Shown: positions 44,981 through 55,538 of the stretch, piece by piece
Layout: each line of letters starts with the position of its first letter
How positions within the stretch are numbered: position 1 is the first letter of the stretch
DNA from: Okibacterium fritillariae
GTDB lineage: Bacteria > Actinomycetota > Actinomycetes > Actinomycetales > Microbacteriaceae
Reading direction: 5' to 3'
Length of the DNA stretch: 64,000 nt
Assembly: GCF_900167575.1 (NCBI RefSeq)
Contig: NZ_FUZP01000001.1
Span: 62,001 to 126,000 of the forward strand
Translations under genes and position numbers: made by a program
The notes under the pieces: generated by a model
Database searches by the model: none
The model's input: the letters and a program-made list of their open reading frames with translations, nothing else
What the model was told of the DNA's origin: nothing

Positions 44981-45000
44981 TTTGATACCCACATATCAAG
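44981..45000. promoter_or_regulatory. Palindrome TTGATA-N6-TATCAA upstream of small membrane gene
   Basis: TTGATA (44982-44987) and TATCAA (44994-44999) form a perfect 6-bp dyad with C and G at the outer ends, 17 bp before the ATG at 45017. The short AT-rich dyad is a candidate operator. Confidence 0.45.
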
Positions 45001-45016
45001 CCCGATTTCGGAGTGG

Positions 45017-45220
45017 ATGAGAGTGCGAACAAGCTACTGGTTCAATGGCGTGCTCGCGGTGCTGGGCGCGGGTCTCGCGATAGCGGCGGGCTTCTCCATT
45101 CGTGACGATGCGGTGCCGGGATGGATAGGCGTTATCGGGGGCGTGTTGATCGTCGTGGGCGCGGCGATCGCCGAGCTCCGTCGCCGCCAACCCGGCGCGC
45201 CGCATTCGCCATCCCGGTGA
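45017..45220 (+). CDS. Small two-span membrane protein
   Basis: Protein of 67 aa with two hydrophobic segments (WFNGVLAVLGAGLAIAAGF and WIGVIGGVLIVVGAAIAEL) separated by a short polar loop (SIRDDAVP), plus a basic C-terminus. It has no family assignment. The ATG at 45017 has GGAG upstream (CGGAGTGG). It may be transcribed alone. The stop precedes the convergent histidine phosphatase end by 6 bp. Confidence 0.65.
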   Translation: MRVRTSYWFNGVLAVLGAGLAIAAGFSIRDDAVPGWIGVIGGVLIVVGAAIAELRRRQPGAPHSPSR

Positions 45221-45226
45221 CGGATG

Positions 45227-45955
45227 TCAGGCGGGGGTGGCGTTCGATCCGTCGACGTCGGCGAGCGTGACGGTGTAGCTGAGCGCAGCAGCTGAGGCTG
45301 CGTCATTCGGAGCGTCGGCGTCGGGCCAGGTGACCGTGGCCGTGACGACGCCGCAGTTGGGGTAACCCGAGGGCGGCGACACGTTGGTGGGCACGAGGTG
45401 CCGCAGGAGGCTGCCCAGCATGGTGCCGTGCGTGACCACGATGACATCGCCAGAGCCCGAGCGAGCCTCGGCCAGGATGGTCTCGAAGGCCGTCTCGACG
45501 CGCGCGCGAACGTGAGCGGATGTCTCGGCCCGGCCGAGCGGATCGTGCGCGTGGATCGAGTCGATCACGTGATCGAAGCCGTCGGTCGTGAGCGCGGGCC
45601 AGCTGCCCGAACCCGGCTTGTAGGTGAGGCCGTGATCGGCGTAGACGGGCGTCCACATGTCGGGGTTGGGCTGGCCCTCCCAGCCGCCGTAGTGCCACTC
45701 GCGCAGCGCCGTCATGGGCACGGGCTCGAGGTCGGGGTGGCCGACCAGCGCGCCCGCCATGGTGGTGCGCGTGCGCGTGAGGTCGCTCATGAACGCCGCG
45801 GTCAGCGGCACCCCACGCATCCACTCGCCCAGCGCGGCGACCTGGCGTTCACCGCGTTCGGTGAGCGGCGAATCGCACCACCCCTGCAGCTGGCGGTTGA
45901 CGTTGAACAGCGTCTCGGCGTGCCGGACGAAATGGATGCGCGCGACGGAGGGCAC
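45227..45955 (-). CDS. Histidine phosphatase (phosphoglycerate mutase-like)
   Basis: Histidine-phosphatase-superfamily protein of 242 aa. Catalytic motifs are RHAETLFN (phospho-accepting His near residue 12), SDLTRTRTTM, a mid-protein ALREWHYGGWEG and VTHGTMLGSLLRHL with the second His. It could be a phosphoglycerate mutase-type or sugar-phosphate phosphatase. The GTG start overlaps the HPr stop (TAGTG), so it is translated with the bgl/PTS operon and lies last in it. A sugar-phosphate role fits the context. Confidence 0.87.
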   Translation of the reverse strand: MPSVARIHFVRHAETLFNVNRQLQGWCDSPLTERGERQVAALGEWMRGVPLTAAFMSDLTRTRTTMAGALVGHPDLEPVPMTALREWHYGGWEGQPNPDMWTPVYADHGLTYKPGSGSWPALTTDGFDHVIDSIHAHDPLGRAETSAHVRARVETAFETILAEARSGSGDVIVVTHGTMLGSLLRHLVPTNVSPPSGYPNCGVVTATVTWPDADAPNDAASAAALSYTVTLADVDGSNATPA

Positions 45956-46218
45956 TAGGCGTCGAGGTCCGACTCGAGCAGCGCCTGCAGTTCGTCGGCG
46001 ACACGCTCGGCGTCGTCGCCCGTCACGTCGAGGGTGACCTCGTCGCCGTGGCCGATCGACAGCGCGATGACCGAGAGCAGGCTCTTCGGGTCGATGGTCT
46101 TGCCTTTGGCCGTGAGGGTGACCTCGTGGCCGGTCTTGGCGACGGCCTTGGCGAGCACGGCGGCGGGGCGCGCGTGCAGGCCGACGGATGAGGCGACGGT
46201 GGTGGTGCGTTGTGCCAT
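45955..46218 (-). CDS. ptsH: PTS phosphocarrier protein HPr
   Basis: General PTS phosphocarrier of 87 aa. His15 in SSVGLHARPAAVLAK is the phospho-acceptor from enzyme I, and Ser46 in PKSLLSVI is the regulatory site used in Gram-positives. It would pass phosphate to the EIIBCA encoded in the same operon and to the PRDs of the LicT-type antiterminator. The gene lies 28 bp downstream of the antiterminator gene and overlaps the histidine phosphatase gene by one base. In most genomes HPr is encoded with ptsI, so this linkage is unusual. Confidence 0.93.
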   Translation of the reverse strand: MAQRTTTVASSVGLHARPAAVLAKAVAKTGHEVTLTAKGKTIDPKSLLSVIALSIGHGDEVTLDVTGDDAERVADELQALLESDLDA

Positions 46219-46246
46219 GGGTGGTGCCTTTCTTCTGTGATCAAAC

Positions 46247-47077
46247 CTATTCGGATGACGCCCGTGCAATGTGCAGGGCGAGGAACGCGACCTCTTCGTT
46301 GGGGAGGTCGGCGTCATATTCGTGGCGCACGAAGGTGCGCACCCGCTCGGCCGAGGCGACGGCCGCGGGGTAACGCTCGCTCAGGCTGCGGAACAGGAAG
46401 TCGTCTTCGCTCGTGAGCAGCTTGCCGGCGAAGAACCGTTCGGCGAAGTACTGCAGATGCGCGACGAACCGTGAGGAGTGCAGATCGTCGCGGTTCACCC
46501 GCACGCCGCTCGTGTGCGACACGATCTGGGTGACCTGCGCGATGAGCTGCACGACGCGCTGCGAGTCGATGCCCACTTTGCCCACCTCGGCGTTGACGAG
46601 GTGGAAGGCCACGTTGGCGGCCTCCTCGGCGGGCAGCTCGACCTCCAGCCGCTCGCGCAGCCGGTCGACGGCGCGCACCCCGATGGCGTGTTCGGTGGGG
46701 TAGACGGTGCGCATCTCCCACGCGAGCCGGTTGGCCACGAACAGCCCCCGACGCTGCCGGTCGACCGCGAAGTGCAGGTGGTCGGTGAGCGTCAGGTAGA
46801 TGTGCGGGTCGAGCTCGAGACCGGAGCCCTCGGCATCCGCCACGATGGCGCGCGTGAGTTCGACGTATTCGGCCGGAATCTGGGCCAGCAGTTCGACGAG
46901 GTTGCGGTGGTCGGAGTCGTCGAGCGCCACGAACACCTGGTCCGCGGCGGTCGACGGCAGGGCGGTTCCGGCCTTCTGACCGAAACCGATGCCCTTGCCG
47001 AGCAGCACCCGCTCGACGCCGCGCTCGTCTTCGACGAGCACGACCGACGAGTTGAGCACCTTCTTGATGATCTGCAT
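46247..47077 (-). CDS. licT: LicT/BglG-family transcription antiterminator
   Basis: RNA-binding antiterminator of 276 aa. The N-terminal CAT domain (about 1-58: MQIIKKVLNSSVVLVED, LGKGIGFGQKAG) binds RAT hairpins. Two PRD domains (about 65-170 and 175-276) carry conserved phospho-His sites, as in TDHLHFAVDR and HLQYFAERF. In response to PTS phosphorylation it prevents termination in the bgl leader. ATG 47077 is chosen for the GGAG 6-9 bases upstream. A longer frame from 47104 has no RBS. Its own RAT target lies at 50776-50806. Confidence 0.94.
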   Translation of the reverse strand: MQIIKKVLNSSVVLVEDERGVERVLLGKGIGFGQKAGTALPSTAADQVFVALDDSDHRNLVELLAQIPAEYVELTRAIVADAEGSGLELDPHIYLTLTDHLHFAVDRQRRGLFVANRLAWEMRTVYPTEHAIGVRAVDRLRERLEVELPAEEAANVAFHLVNAEVGKVGIDSQRVVQLIAQVTQIVSHTSGVRVNRDDLHSSRFVAHLQYFAERFFAGKLLTSEDDFLFRSLSERYPAAVASAERVRTFVRHEYDADLPNEEVAFLALHIARASSE

Positions 47078-47119
47078 GCGTGACTCCATCGACACCCACC
47101 GCACCGGGCGGCGGGGCGA

Positions 47120-50693
<3,574 letters not shown>

Positions 50694-50735
50694 GGATCCT
50701 CCTTGAACCGGGGTTGTCAGGACCGTTCCGGGCAC

Positions 50736-50781
50736 AAAAAAAGGACCCGACCTCGCGCAACGTGCACGAATTGTCGGATCC
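50736..50781 (-). terminator. Conditional terminator in bgl leader
   Basis: On the minus strand, GGATCCGAC and GTCGGGTCC pair (one G-T wobble) and are followed by seven Ts, 43 bp upstream of the EIIBCA start. Its 5' arm overlaps the RAT, so the two structures exclude each other, as in LicT/BglG systems. Confidence 0.85.
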
Positions 50782-50806
50782 TGCCTGCATGACCAGTCAC
50801 ATGTCC
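50776..50806 (-). promoter_or_regulatory. RAT (ribonucleic antiterminator) for LicT-type protein
   Basis: The minus strand reads GGACATGTGACTGG then TCATGCAGGCAGGATCC, matching the known RAT pattern (GGA, TGTxACTG, GCAGGCA, CC). It overlaps the terminator stem by 6 bases. It is the expected target of the antiterminator encoded in the same operon at 46247-47077. Confidence 0.8.
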
Positions 50807-50905
50807 GCGAGAAAACTAACACGCGGCCGCGACGGGGCCAAATCGACACCTGTCTGGAGAGGCGCGGCGGGTCGAGATGCGCGGATCTGCGCGGCCGCGA
50901 AAAAA

Positions 50906-50950
50906 CGGCGGGCCGGGTGCGGGGCTGTTCGCCCGGCATCCGGCCCGCCG
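50906..50950 (-). terminator. Terminator of the surface-protein operon
   Basis: CGGCGGGCCGGGTGC (50906-50920) and GCATCCGGCCCGCCG (50936-50950) form a 15-bp stem with one G-T wobble. On the minus strand it is followed by TTTTT. It lies 35 bp after the stop of the choice-of-anchor G gene. Confidence 0.9.
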
Positions 50951-50985
50951 ATCTTCTCTCAATCGCGTGCCCCGCGCCCGACGCG

Positions 50986-52848
50986 CTAGGGGAGTGCGAC
51001 AGTGGGCCCGGCGGTGGCCGTGGCGAGAGAGAAGTACACGAACCCGTTGGTCGGAGCGACCGCGTCGACGAGTCCGATGCGCAGGGCCGAGACCGCGTAC
51101 TCGGGGCTCTCGAGGGGCGCAGCTCCCGGGTCGAAGGTGCTGCCCGGCAGCGGGTTCGGTTGGTCGGGCTGCACGTTGACGCCCACCGACAGCACGCTAG
51201 GCAGGGCGTTGAAGACACCGCCGACGGCCGTCAGGACCGGGTTCACCGCGGTGGCGAGCGTCGATCCGAGCGTCGTGACGAGACCGAAGAGGTTCGTGCT
51301 CAACGTGGCCGCGATCGGGGCGAGGAGGCCCGTGGTCAGGCCCGAGGTGAGGGTGCTCAGGATGGTCGTGATCGTCGGGAGGCCGAGCCCGCCGAGGATG
51401 ATGTTGACCACCGTGACGACGCCCACGACATCCGTATCGATCGTGACGGGGGCCGTGCCGGCGCGGATGGAGGCGATGCTCGCGTTCACGTCGACATCGA
51501 GCGTCGCCACCTGCAGCCCGCTGTTCGGGCCCGAGCCCAGGATGCTGATCGCGCCCGAGAGGTCGATGGTGACCGTGGCGTTGTCGAGGGCCGTGGTGAG
51601 GGCCTGTGTGACCTGGGTGGTCCAGGCATCCAGCAGGTCGCCGACCCGGTCGACGAGCGGGTTGAGCACGGCGTTGTTGATGAGCAGCTCGGTGTTGGGG
51701 GCGAGATCGTTCAGCCCGTTCGCACCGTCGCCCAGCAGCGAGGCGAGATCGACCGACACGGTGCCCGCGCTCAGATCGATCGTGACGGTCCCGTCGGTGA
51801 GCGGCGTGGTCAGCAGATTCTGCACGGCGCCCGTGAGGTCGAGGTTGCTGATGGTCACGTTGCCGCCGAGGTTGACGCCCAGCAGCCCAGGGAGGTTGGC
51901 GGCGACCTGAGTGCGCACGAGATTGGCGATGCCGCCGTTCACACCCGAGAGCGCCGTGACGGCGGTGTTCAGGTCGGTGACGGTGTCGTTGACCTCGGTG
52001 ACGAGCCCCGAGACGAGGGGGCTGTCGACGACGAGGTCGAGGCCGGCGATGCCGTAGTCGCGCGTGACACCCGTGACGCTGCCGTCGCCCCATTCGTCGC
52101 TTTCGCGGGCGGCGCACCAGTCGAGGGCCGATGACGCCGCGACCGCACCGACCTCGAGCGAGACATCCCCGACGCCCGTGAGGGGGCCGAGCACGTTCGA
52201 GAGCTGCAGTGTGGCGGGTTCGGGCAGCTCGGAGTCGGGCGTGGTCGACGTGACGCCGACGCCGCCCGAGTTGGTCACGAGGCCCGCCGCGCCCGCCGAG
52301 GTGCCGAGCGTGGATGACTGGCTGTACTGGTTGACGGCACCCGTCGAACCGGCGGGCAGGCCGACGCTGAGGCCCGTGAGGTCGAGCACGGCGAGGTCGT
52401 CGAGCACGCTCACGGCGAGCGGGTTGGCGTAGGTGCTGACCTCGGGGTTGGTGCCACCCAGGTCGACGGCGTTCGGCGGGTCGACGACGACGGGCTGGCC
52501 GGGCTCGCGCACGGTGCGGATGTCTCTCAGCTCGGCGATGTCGTCGAGGTCGATGCCGAGCAGCTGACCGCTCAGGAACGTGCCGGACGACGTGGTGCGG
52601 TAGTTCGTGTCGGTGCCGCAGTCGAAAGCCGAGGTGCCGACGGCGGGGGCGTGCACCCACTCGCTGTCACCCCACGACGCGACGGTCTGGCCGACGGTGG
52701 CGGGCACGGTGGCAACGACGAGTGCCGCGGCGGCCACCCCGGCGAGCGAGCCCAGCAGGCGGTTGTTGTCCGTGACCCTGCGCAGCAGGCCGCGCCGGGA
52801 ACGCGGGTGCGGGGCGAGCCCGTGCCGGGACGGTGTGGTGCGGGTCAT
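50986..52848 (-). CDS. Choice-of-anchor G family surface protein
   Basis: Large exported protein of 620 aa. A basic N-terminus is followed by the hydrophobic LAGVAAAALVVATVPATVGQ and the motif WGDSEWVHAPAVGTSAF, closely like the SipW-type substrate encoded at the operon start. The mature part is dominated by Val/Leu/Asn/Thr beta-type repeats and glycine turns, as in the choice-of-anchor G domain, ending in a hydrophobic segment. No LPXTG signal is seen. It overlaps the preceding gene by 4 bp. It is likely secreted by the signal peptidase of this operon and displayed on the cell surface. Confidence 0.88.
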   Translation of the reverse strand: MTRTTPSRHGLAPHPRSRRGLLRRVTDNNRLLGSLAGVAAAALVVATVPATVGQTVASWGDSEWVHAPAVGTSAFDCGTDTNYRTTSSGTFLSGQLLGIDLDDIAELRDIRTVREPGQPVVVDPPNAVDLGGTNPEVSTYANPLAVSVLDDLAVLDLTGLSVGLPAGSTGAVNQYSQSSTLGTSAGAAGLVTNSGGVGVTSTTPDSELPEPATLQLSNVLGPLTGVGDVSLEVGAVAASSALDWCAARESDEWGDGSVTGVTRDYGIAGLDLVVDSPLVSGLVTEVNDTVTDLNTAVTALSGVNGGIANLVRTQVAANLPGLLGVNLGGNVTISNLDLTGAVQNLLTTPLTDGTVTIDLSAGTVSVDLASLLGDGANGLNDLAPNTELLINNAVLNPLVDRVGDLLDAWTTQVTQALTTALDNATVTIDLSGAISILGSGPNSGLQVATLDVDVNASIASIRAGTAPVTIDTDVVGVVTVVNIILGGLGLPTITTILSTLTSGLTTGLLAPIAATLSTNLFGLVTTLGSTLATAVNPVLTAVGGVFNALPSVLSVGVNVQPDQPNPLPGSTFDPGAAPLESPEYAVSALRIGLVDAVAPTNGFVYFSLATATAGPTVALP

Positions 52849-53753
52849 CGCAGGTCTCCTCGGTCGTCGGTGATGAGGGGGGTGCCGGTAGTGGCAGCGG
52901 CGGCGTTGCGTCGGCCGGCCGCGCGGGCCGACGAGACCACGAGGCCGAGGCCGATGGCTCCCGCGCCCAGAGCCACGAGGGCGACGATGTCGACGCCCGT
53001 TGCCGCGAGGGGCGAGCGGCCGGTGGCGCCGGGTTGGCCGCCCTGGCCGGGCTGCGCCGGTTGGCCGGGCTGGCCCGGGGCTCCGGGGGTGGCGCTCGGG
53101 CCGGGCGTCGCGGGCGTGCTGGGCGACGGGGTCGGAGTCGGCGTGGCCCCGATGCTGTCACCGGTCGCCGTGAGGGCGAATCCGATGTCTCCCGTGAGGT
53201 TCATGAGGCTCTCGTCGGCCGCGGCCTCGGGCGAGTCTTCGACGGCGAGCGTCACGAGCAGGAATTTGCCCGAGGCGGCGGTGAGGCCATCCAGGTCGAA
53301 GACGGGGCTCGTGGACGAGTAGTCGTCGAGCGGTGTGGCTTCGGTGACGAGCACCGGGTTGGCGGCGCACGTGGGGGCATCCGGGAGACCGGTCCATTCG
53401 GCATCGCAGCGCTCGACCGTGACCTCGAGGCCGCGCGGGTGGTCGACGAGTTCGCCGTCCTTGCGCATCTCGAGCGTGAGGCGGGCGGTCTCGGCATCCT
53501 GCAGGTCGGCGGCGATCTGCCAGCGGGCGGGCGAGCCGGGCGAGAGTTCGAGGAACTGCGCGGGATAGGGATCCGATCGCAGGGAGAGATAGCCGGGGGT
53601 GCCGGTCTCGGGAACGTCGTTCAGCACAGCGAACGCGCGGACCGAGAACAGGCTGGCCCCCGCGACGAGCACGAGGGTGGCGACGCTGGCGAGCACGAGC
53701 CGCAATGGGCTCCACGCTCGGTGCAGCTTCGTCGATGCGCCGATGGTGTGCAC
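52845..53753 (-). CDS. Surface protein with C-terminal LAATG sortase-like anchor
   Basis: Exported protein of 302 aa. The N-terminal signal segment (LVLASVATLVLVAGASLFSV) is followed by a beta-rich domain containing two cysteines (VERCDAEW and APTCAAN). A Pro/Thr/Ser and then Gly-Gln-Pro repeat spacer (about 210-250: GQPGQPAQPGQGG) leads to LAATGVD, a hydrophobic helix and a basic tail. This is a sortase signal of the LAXTG type used by class E sortases in high-GC Gram-positives. It lies 9 bp after the signal peptidase gene and overlaps the choice-of-anchor gene. Confidence 0.85.
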   Translation of the reverse strand: MHTIGASTKLHRAWSPLRLVLASVATLVLVAGASLFSVRAFAVLNDVPETGTPGYLSLRSDPYPAQFLELSPGSPARWQIAADLQDAETARLTLEMRKDGELVDHPRGLEVTVERCDAEWTGLPDAPTCAANPVLVTEATPLDDYSSTSPVFDLDGLTAASGKFLLVTLAVEDSPEAAADESLMNLTGDIGFALTATGDSIGATPTPTPSPSTPATPGPSATPGAPGQPGQPAQPGQGGQPGATGRSPLAATGVDIVALVALGAGAIGLGLVVSSARAAGRRNAAAATTGTPLITDDRGDLR

Positions 53754-53762
53754 GAATCCTCC

Positions 53763-54419
53763 TCAGGATGTACGGACGGGCCAGAAGGCCCAGATGACGA
53801 GCAGCATGACCCCGAGGGTGAGGGCGCCGAAGAAGATCGGTGTCTGCATGATGGTGAGCGCGTGACCGATGAACGGAGCCCCGACGATGACGCGGTCGGC
53901 CGCGGCGACGACGTAGGTTTCGCGGTCGTTGGTGTCGTTGTCGTCGCCGCGCAGCGTGAGCTCGCGGGCCTCCGGTCCGGCACCCGACAGCGGGTCGACG
54001 GGGGCGATGTCGACGATGCGGTGGGTGACGGGCAGCGGCTGGCCCTCGCGGGGCACAGTGACGACGTCCCCGACCTGCAGCTCGGCGGCGGGCACGGCAT
54101 CCTTCACGATCGCGGCCGCGCCCGTCGGCAGCGTCGGCGACATCGAACCCGTCATGAAGATCACGATGGAGAGGCCGAAGACGAGCGAGGCGACGAGCCA
54201 GAGGATCGACAGGATGCCGCCGATCCCGGCGATGAGGAGCAGGACTTCTTTGATGAGGCGGGTGGCGCGCGATCCGTTGGCGCGGGGGCGCCGACGTGGT
54301 TCGCGACCCGAGAGCGAGCGACGGGTCGGGACGGGGGTGGATGCGGGGGCGACGGGGGTGTCGCCGCCCACATCCGATCCGTCACGGTCGTGCGTGGGAG
54401 TGGTGCTGACCGTGTTCAT
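53763..54419 (-). CDS. sipW: Signal peptidase I, SipW/ER type
   Basis: Membrane peptidase of 218 aa. A polar N-terminus (about 1-50) precedes the first membrane helix (LLLIAGIGGILSILWLVASLVFG). The catalytic Ser lies in MTGSMSPTLPTG. A His in PVTHRIVDI replaces the Lys of the prokaryotic type, placing it in the ER/SipW group. A second membrane helix lies at the C-terminus (FFGALTLGVMLLVIWAF). In Bacillus SipW processes camelysin/TasA-like fibre subunits, and here its substrates are probably the neighbouring alternate-signal proteins. It lies 61 bp after the first gene. Confidence 0.9.
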   Translation of the reverse strand: MNTVSTTPTHDRDGSDVGGDTPVAPASTPVPTRRSLSGREPRRRPRANGSRATRLIKEVLLLIAGIGGILSILWLVASLVFGLSIVIFMTGSMSPTLPTGAAAIVKDAVPAAELQVGDVVTVPREGQPLPVTHRIVDIAPVDPLSGAGPEARELTLRGDDNDTNDRETYVVAAADRVIVGAPFIGHALTIMQTPIFFGALTLGVMLLVIWAFWPVRTS

Positions 54420-54480
54420 GGTGTCCGTCCCGACCGTCTCGTCGTTCTCGTGCGTGATGTGCCTCAGCGGATGATGCGGG

Positions 54481-55170
54481 CTACTCGGACTCCGCGGCGA
54501 ACTCCCACGCGGGCGCAACGGTGCGGCCCTGCAGATCGTCGAGCGTCGTGCCGGCGGGCAGCGTGGGCGCGTCGGGCAGAGTCAGCTCGAAGCAGTAGTA
54601 CTGGGTGTTGCCGCTGTCCGCGTTCAGTGCCTGCGCGGCGTTACCCTCGGCGTCGGCGAGCGTGCCGTCGGCGATGGTGCTGGTGGGTGTGAAGGCGGCG
54701 GCGTCGCAGGCGACGGCGGTCGTGTTCACGGCGACGCGCAGCTCGAGCGCACCGAAGAGGACGCCATCGGCGTCGGTCACGGTGATGCCGTCGGCGGCAA
54801 CGGCTGACTGCAGGTCGATGGAGCCGGCGACGGAGCCGTCGACCGTGCGCAGGGCGACCGGGGCATAGACCGAATCGCCGGGGCTGAGGCTCAGCGCGTC
54901 GAGGCCGAAGGTGAGTGGCGAGCCCGGGTTCTCCTCGTCCTGCACGAAACCGGCCGCGTCGAACGGTGCCGTGACATTCTGTTCGACCTCGAAGGCGCTG
55001 GTGCCGACGCCGGGTCCGTCGCCCGCGGCGTTGCCGCCGAACACCCATTCGGTGTCGGTCCAGGCGGCCAGGGTGGCGGCGGTCGCGAGCCCGATGACGA
55101 GGCCGCCGGCCGCGATGGCCATGACCTTTCCTCGACGGGAGCTGCGCGGTGCGGAAACGTGTTGAGCCAT
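54481..55170 (-). CDS. SipW-type exported protein (alternate signal peptide)
   Basis: Exported protein of 229 aa, first gene of the surface operon. The N-terminus (SSRRGKVMAIAAGGLVIGLA) leads into the motif LAAWTDTEWVFGGNAAGDG and then GVGTSAFEVEQN, typical of the alternate-type signal peptide cleaved by SipW-like peptidases. The mature part is acidic and beta-rich, with two cysteines (AVACDAA, QYYCFEL) that could form a disulfide. It has no anchor of its own and may polymerise. The RBS AAGGGG lies upstream of the ATG at 55170. Confidence 0.85.
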   Translation of the reverse strand: MAQHVSAPRSSRRGKVMAIAAGGLVIGLATAATLAAWTDTEWVFGGNAAGDGPGVGTSAFEVEQNVTAPFDAAGFVQDEENPGSPLTFGLDALSLSPGDSVYAPVALRTVDGSVAGSIDLQSAVAADGITVTDADGVLFGALELRVAVNTTAVACDAAAFTPTSTIADGTLADAEGNAAQALNADSGNTQYYCFELTLPDAPTLPAGTTLDDLQGRTVAPAWEFAAESE

Positions 55171-55538
55171 GGTTTTCCCCTTGCTGATGCACGGTGACGT
55201 GCCCGTCGTCGAGCTGCGTCACATCACGTGTGCCACCCCGGACGGGGTAGCTGAGGAAAGCTTCGGGTTTTGGCGCGCAGGCGACCACACTGGCCCCGCG
55301 TTCTCCGTGATTACCCCCGTGTCCGGGCCTCTCGCCCCCGCAGTTCTGGTGCCTCGGGGGCCCGTCCCCTCCGAGTTCGACACGCGGTACTGGGACAAGT
55401 CAGTGGCCGAACTCAGTACTCGGGCGACGTAATCGGGATAGATTCTCGGCATACTGGGAGGGAAGAAGCAGGCTCAGGAGCAGCAGCGTCGCCGCGCCCG
55501 AGCACTACCCGAGTGCGAGTCTTTGGGGGACGAGTGCG
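55171..55538. promoter_or_regulatory. Divergent promoter region, surface operon versus LuxR regulator
   Basis: A gene-free 368-bp spacer. It contains a repeated motif TACTSGGR at 55388, 55417 and 55452, and a reverse copy of its core (CCCGAGT) at 55508-55514, close to the regulator start. No clear -10/-35 is read. Small frames inside it have no supporting features. Confidence 0.4.

Noticed and set aside
55169-55432. 87-aa plus-strand frame at the surface operon promoter
   Set aside because: It overlaps the start of the divergent exported-protein gene, has no RBS or recognisable motif, and fits better as promoter DNA.
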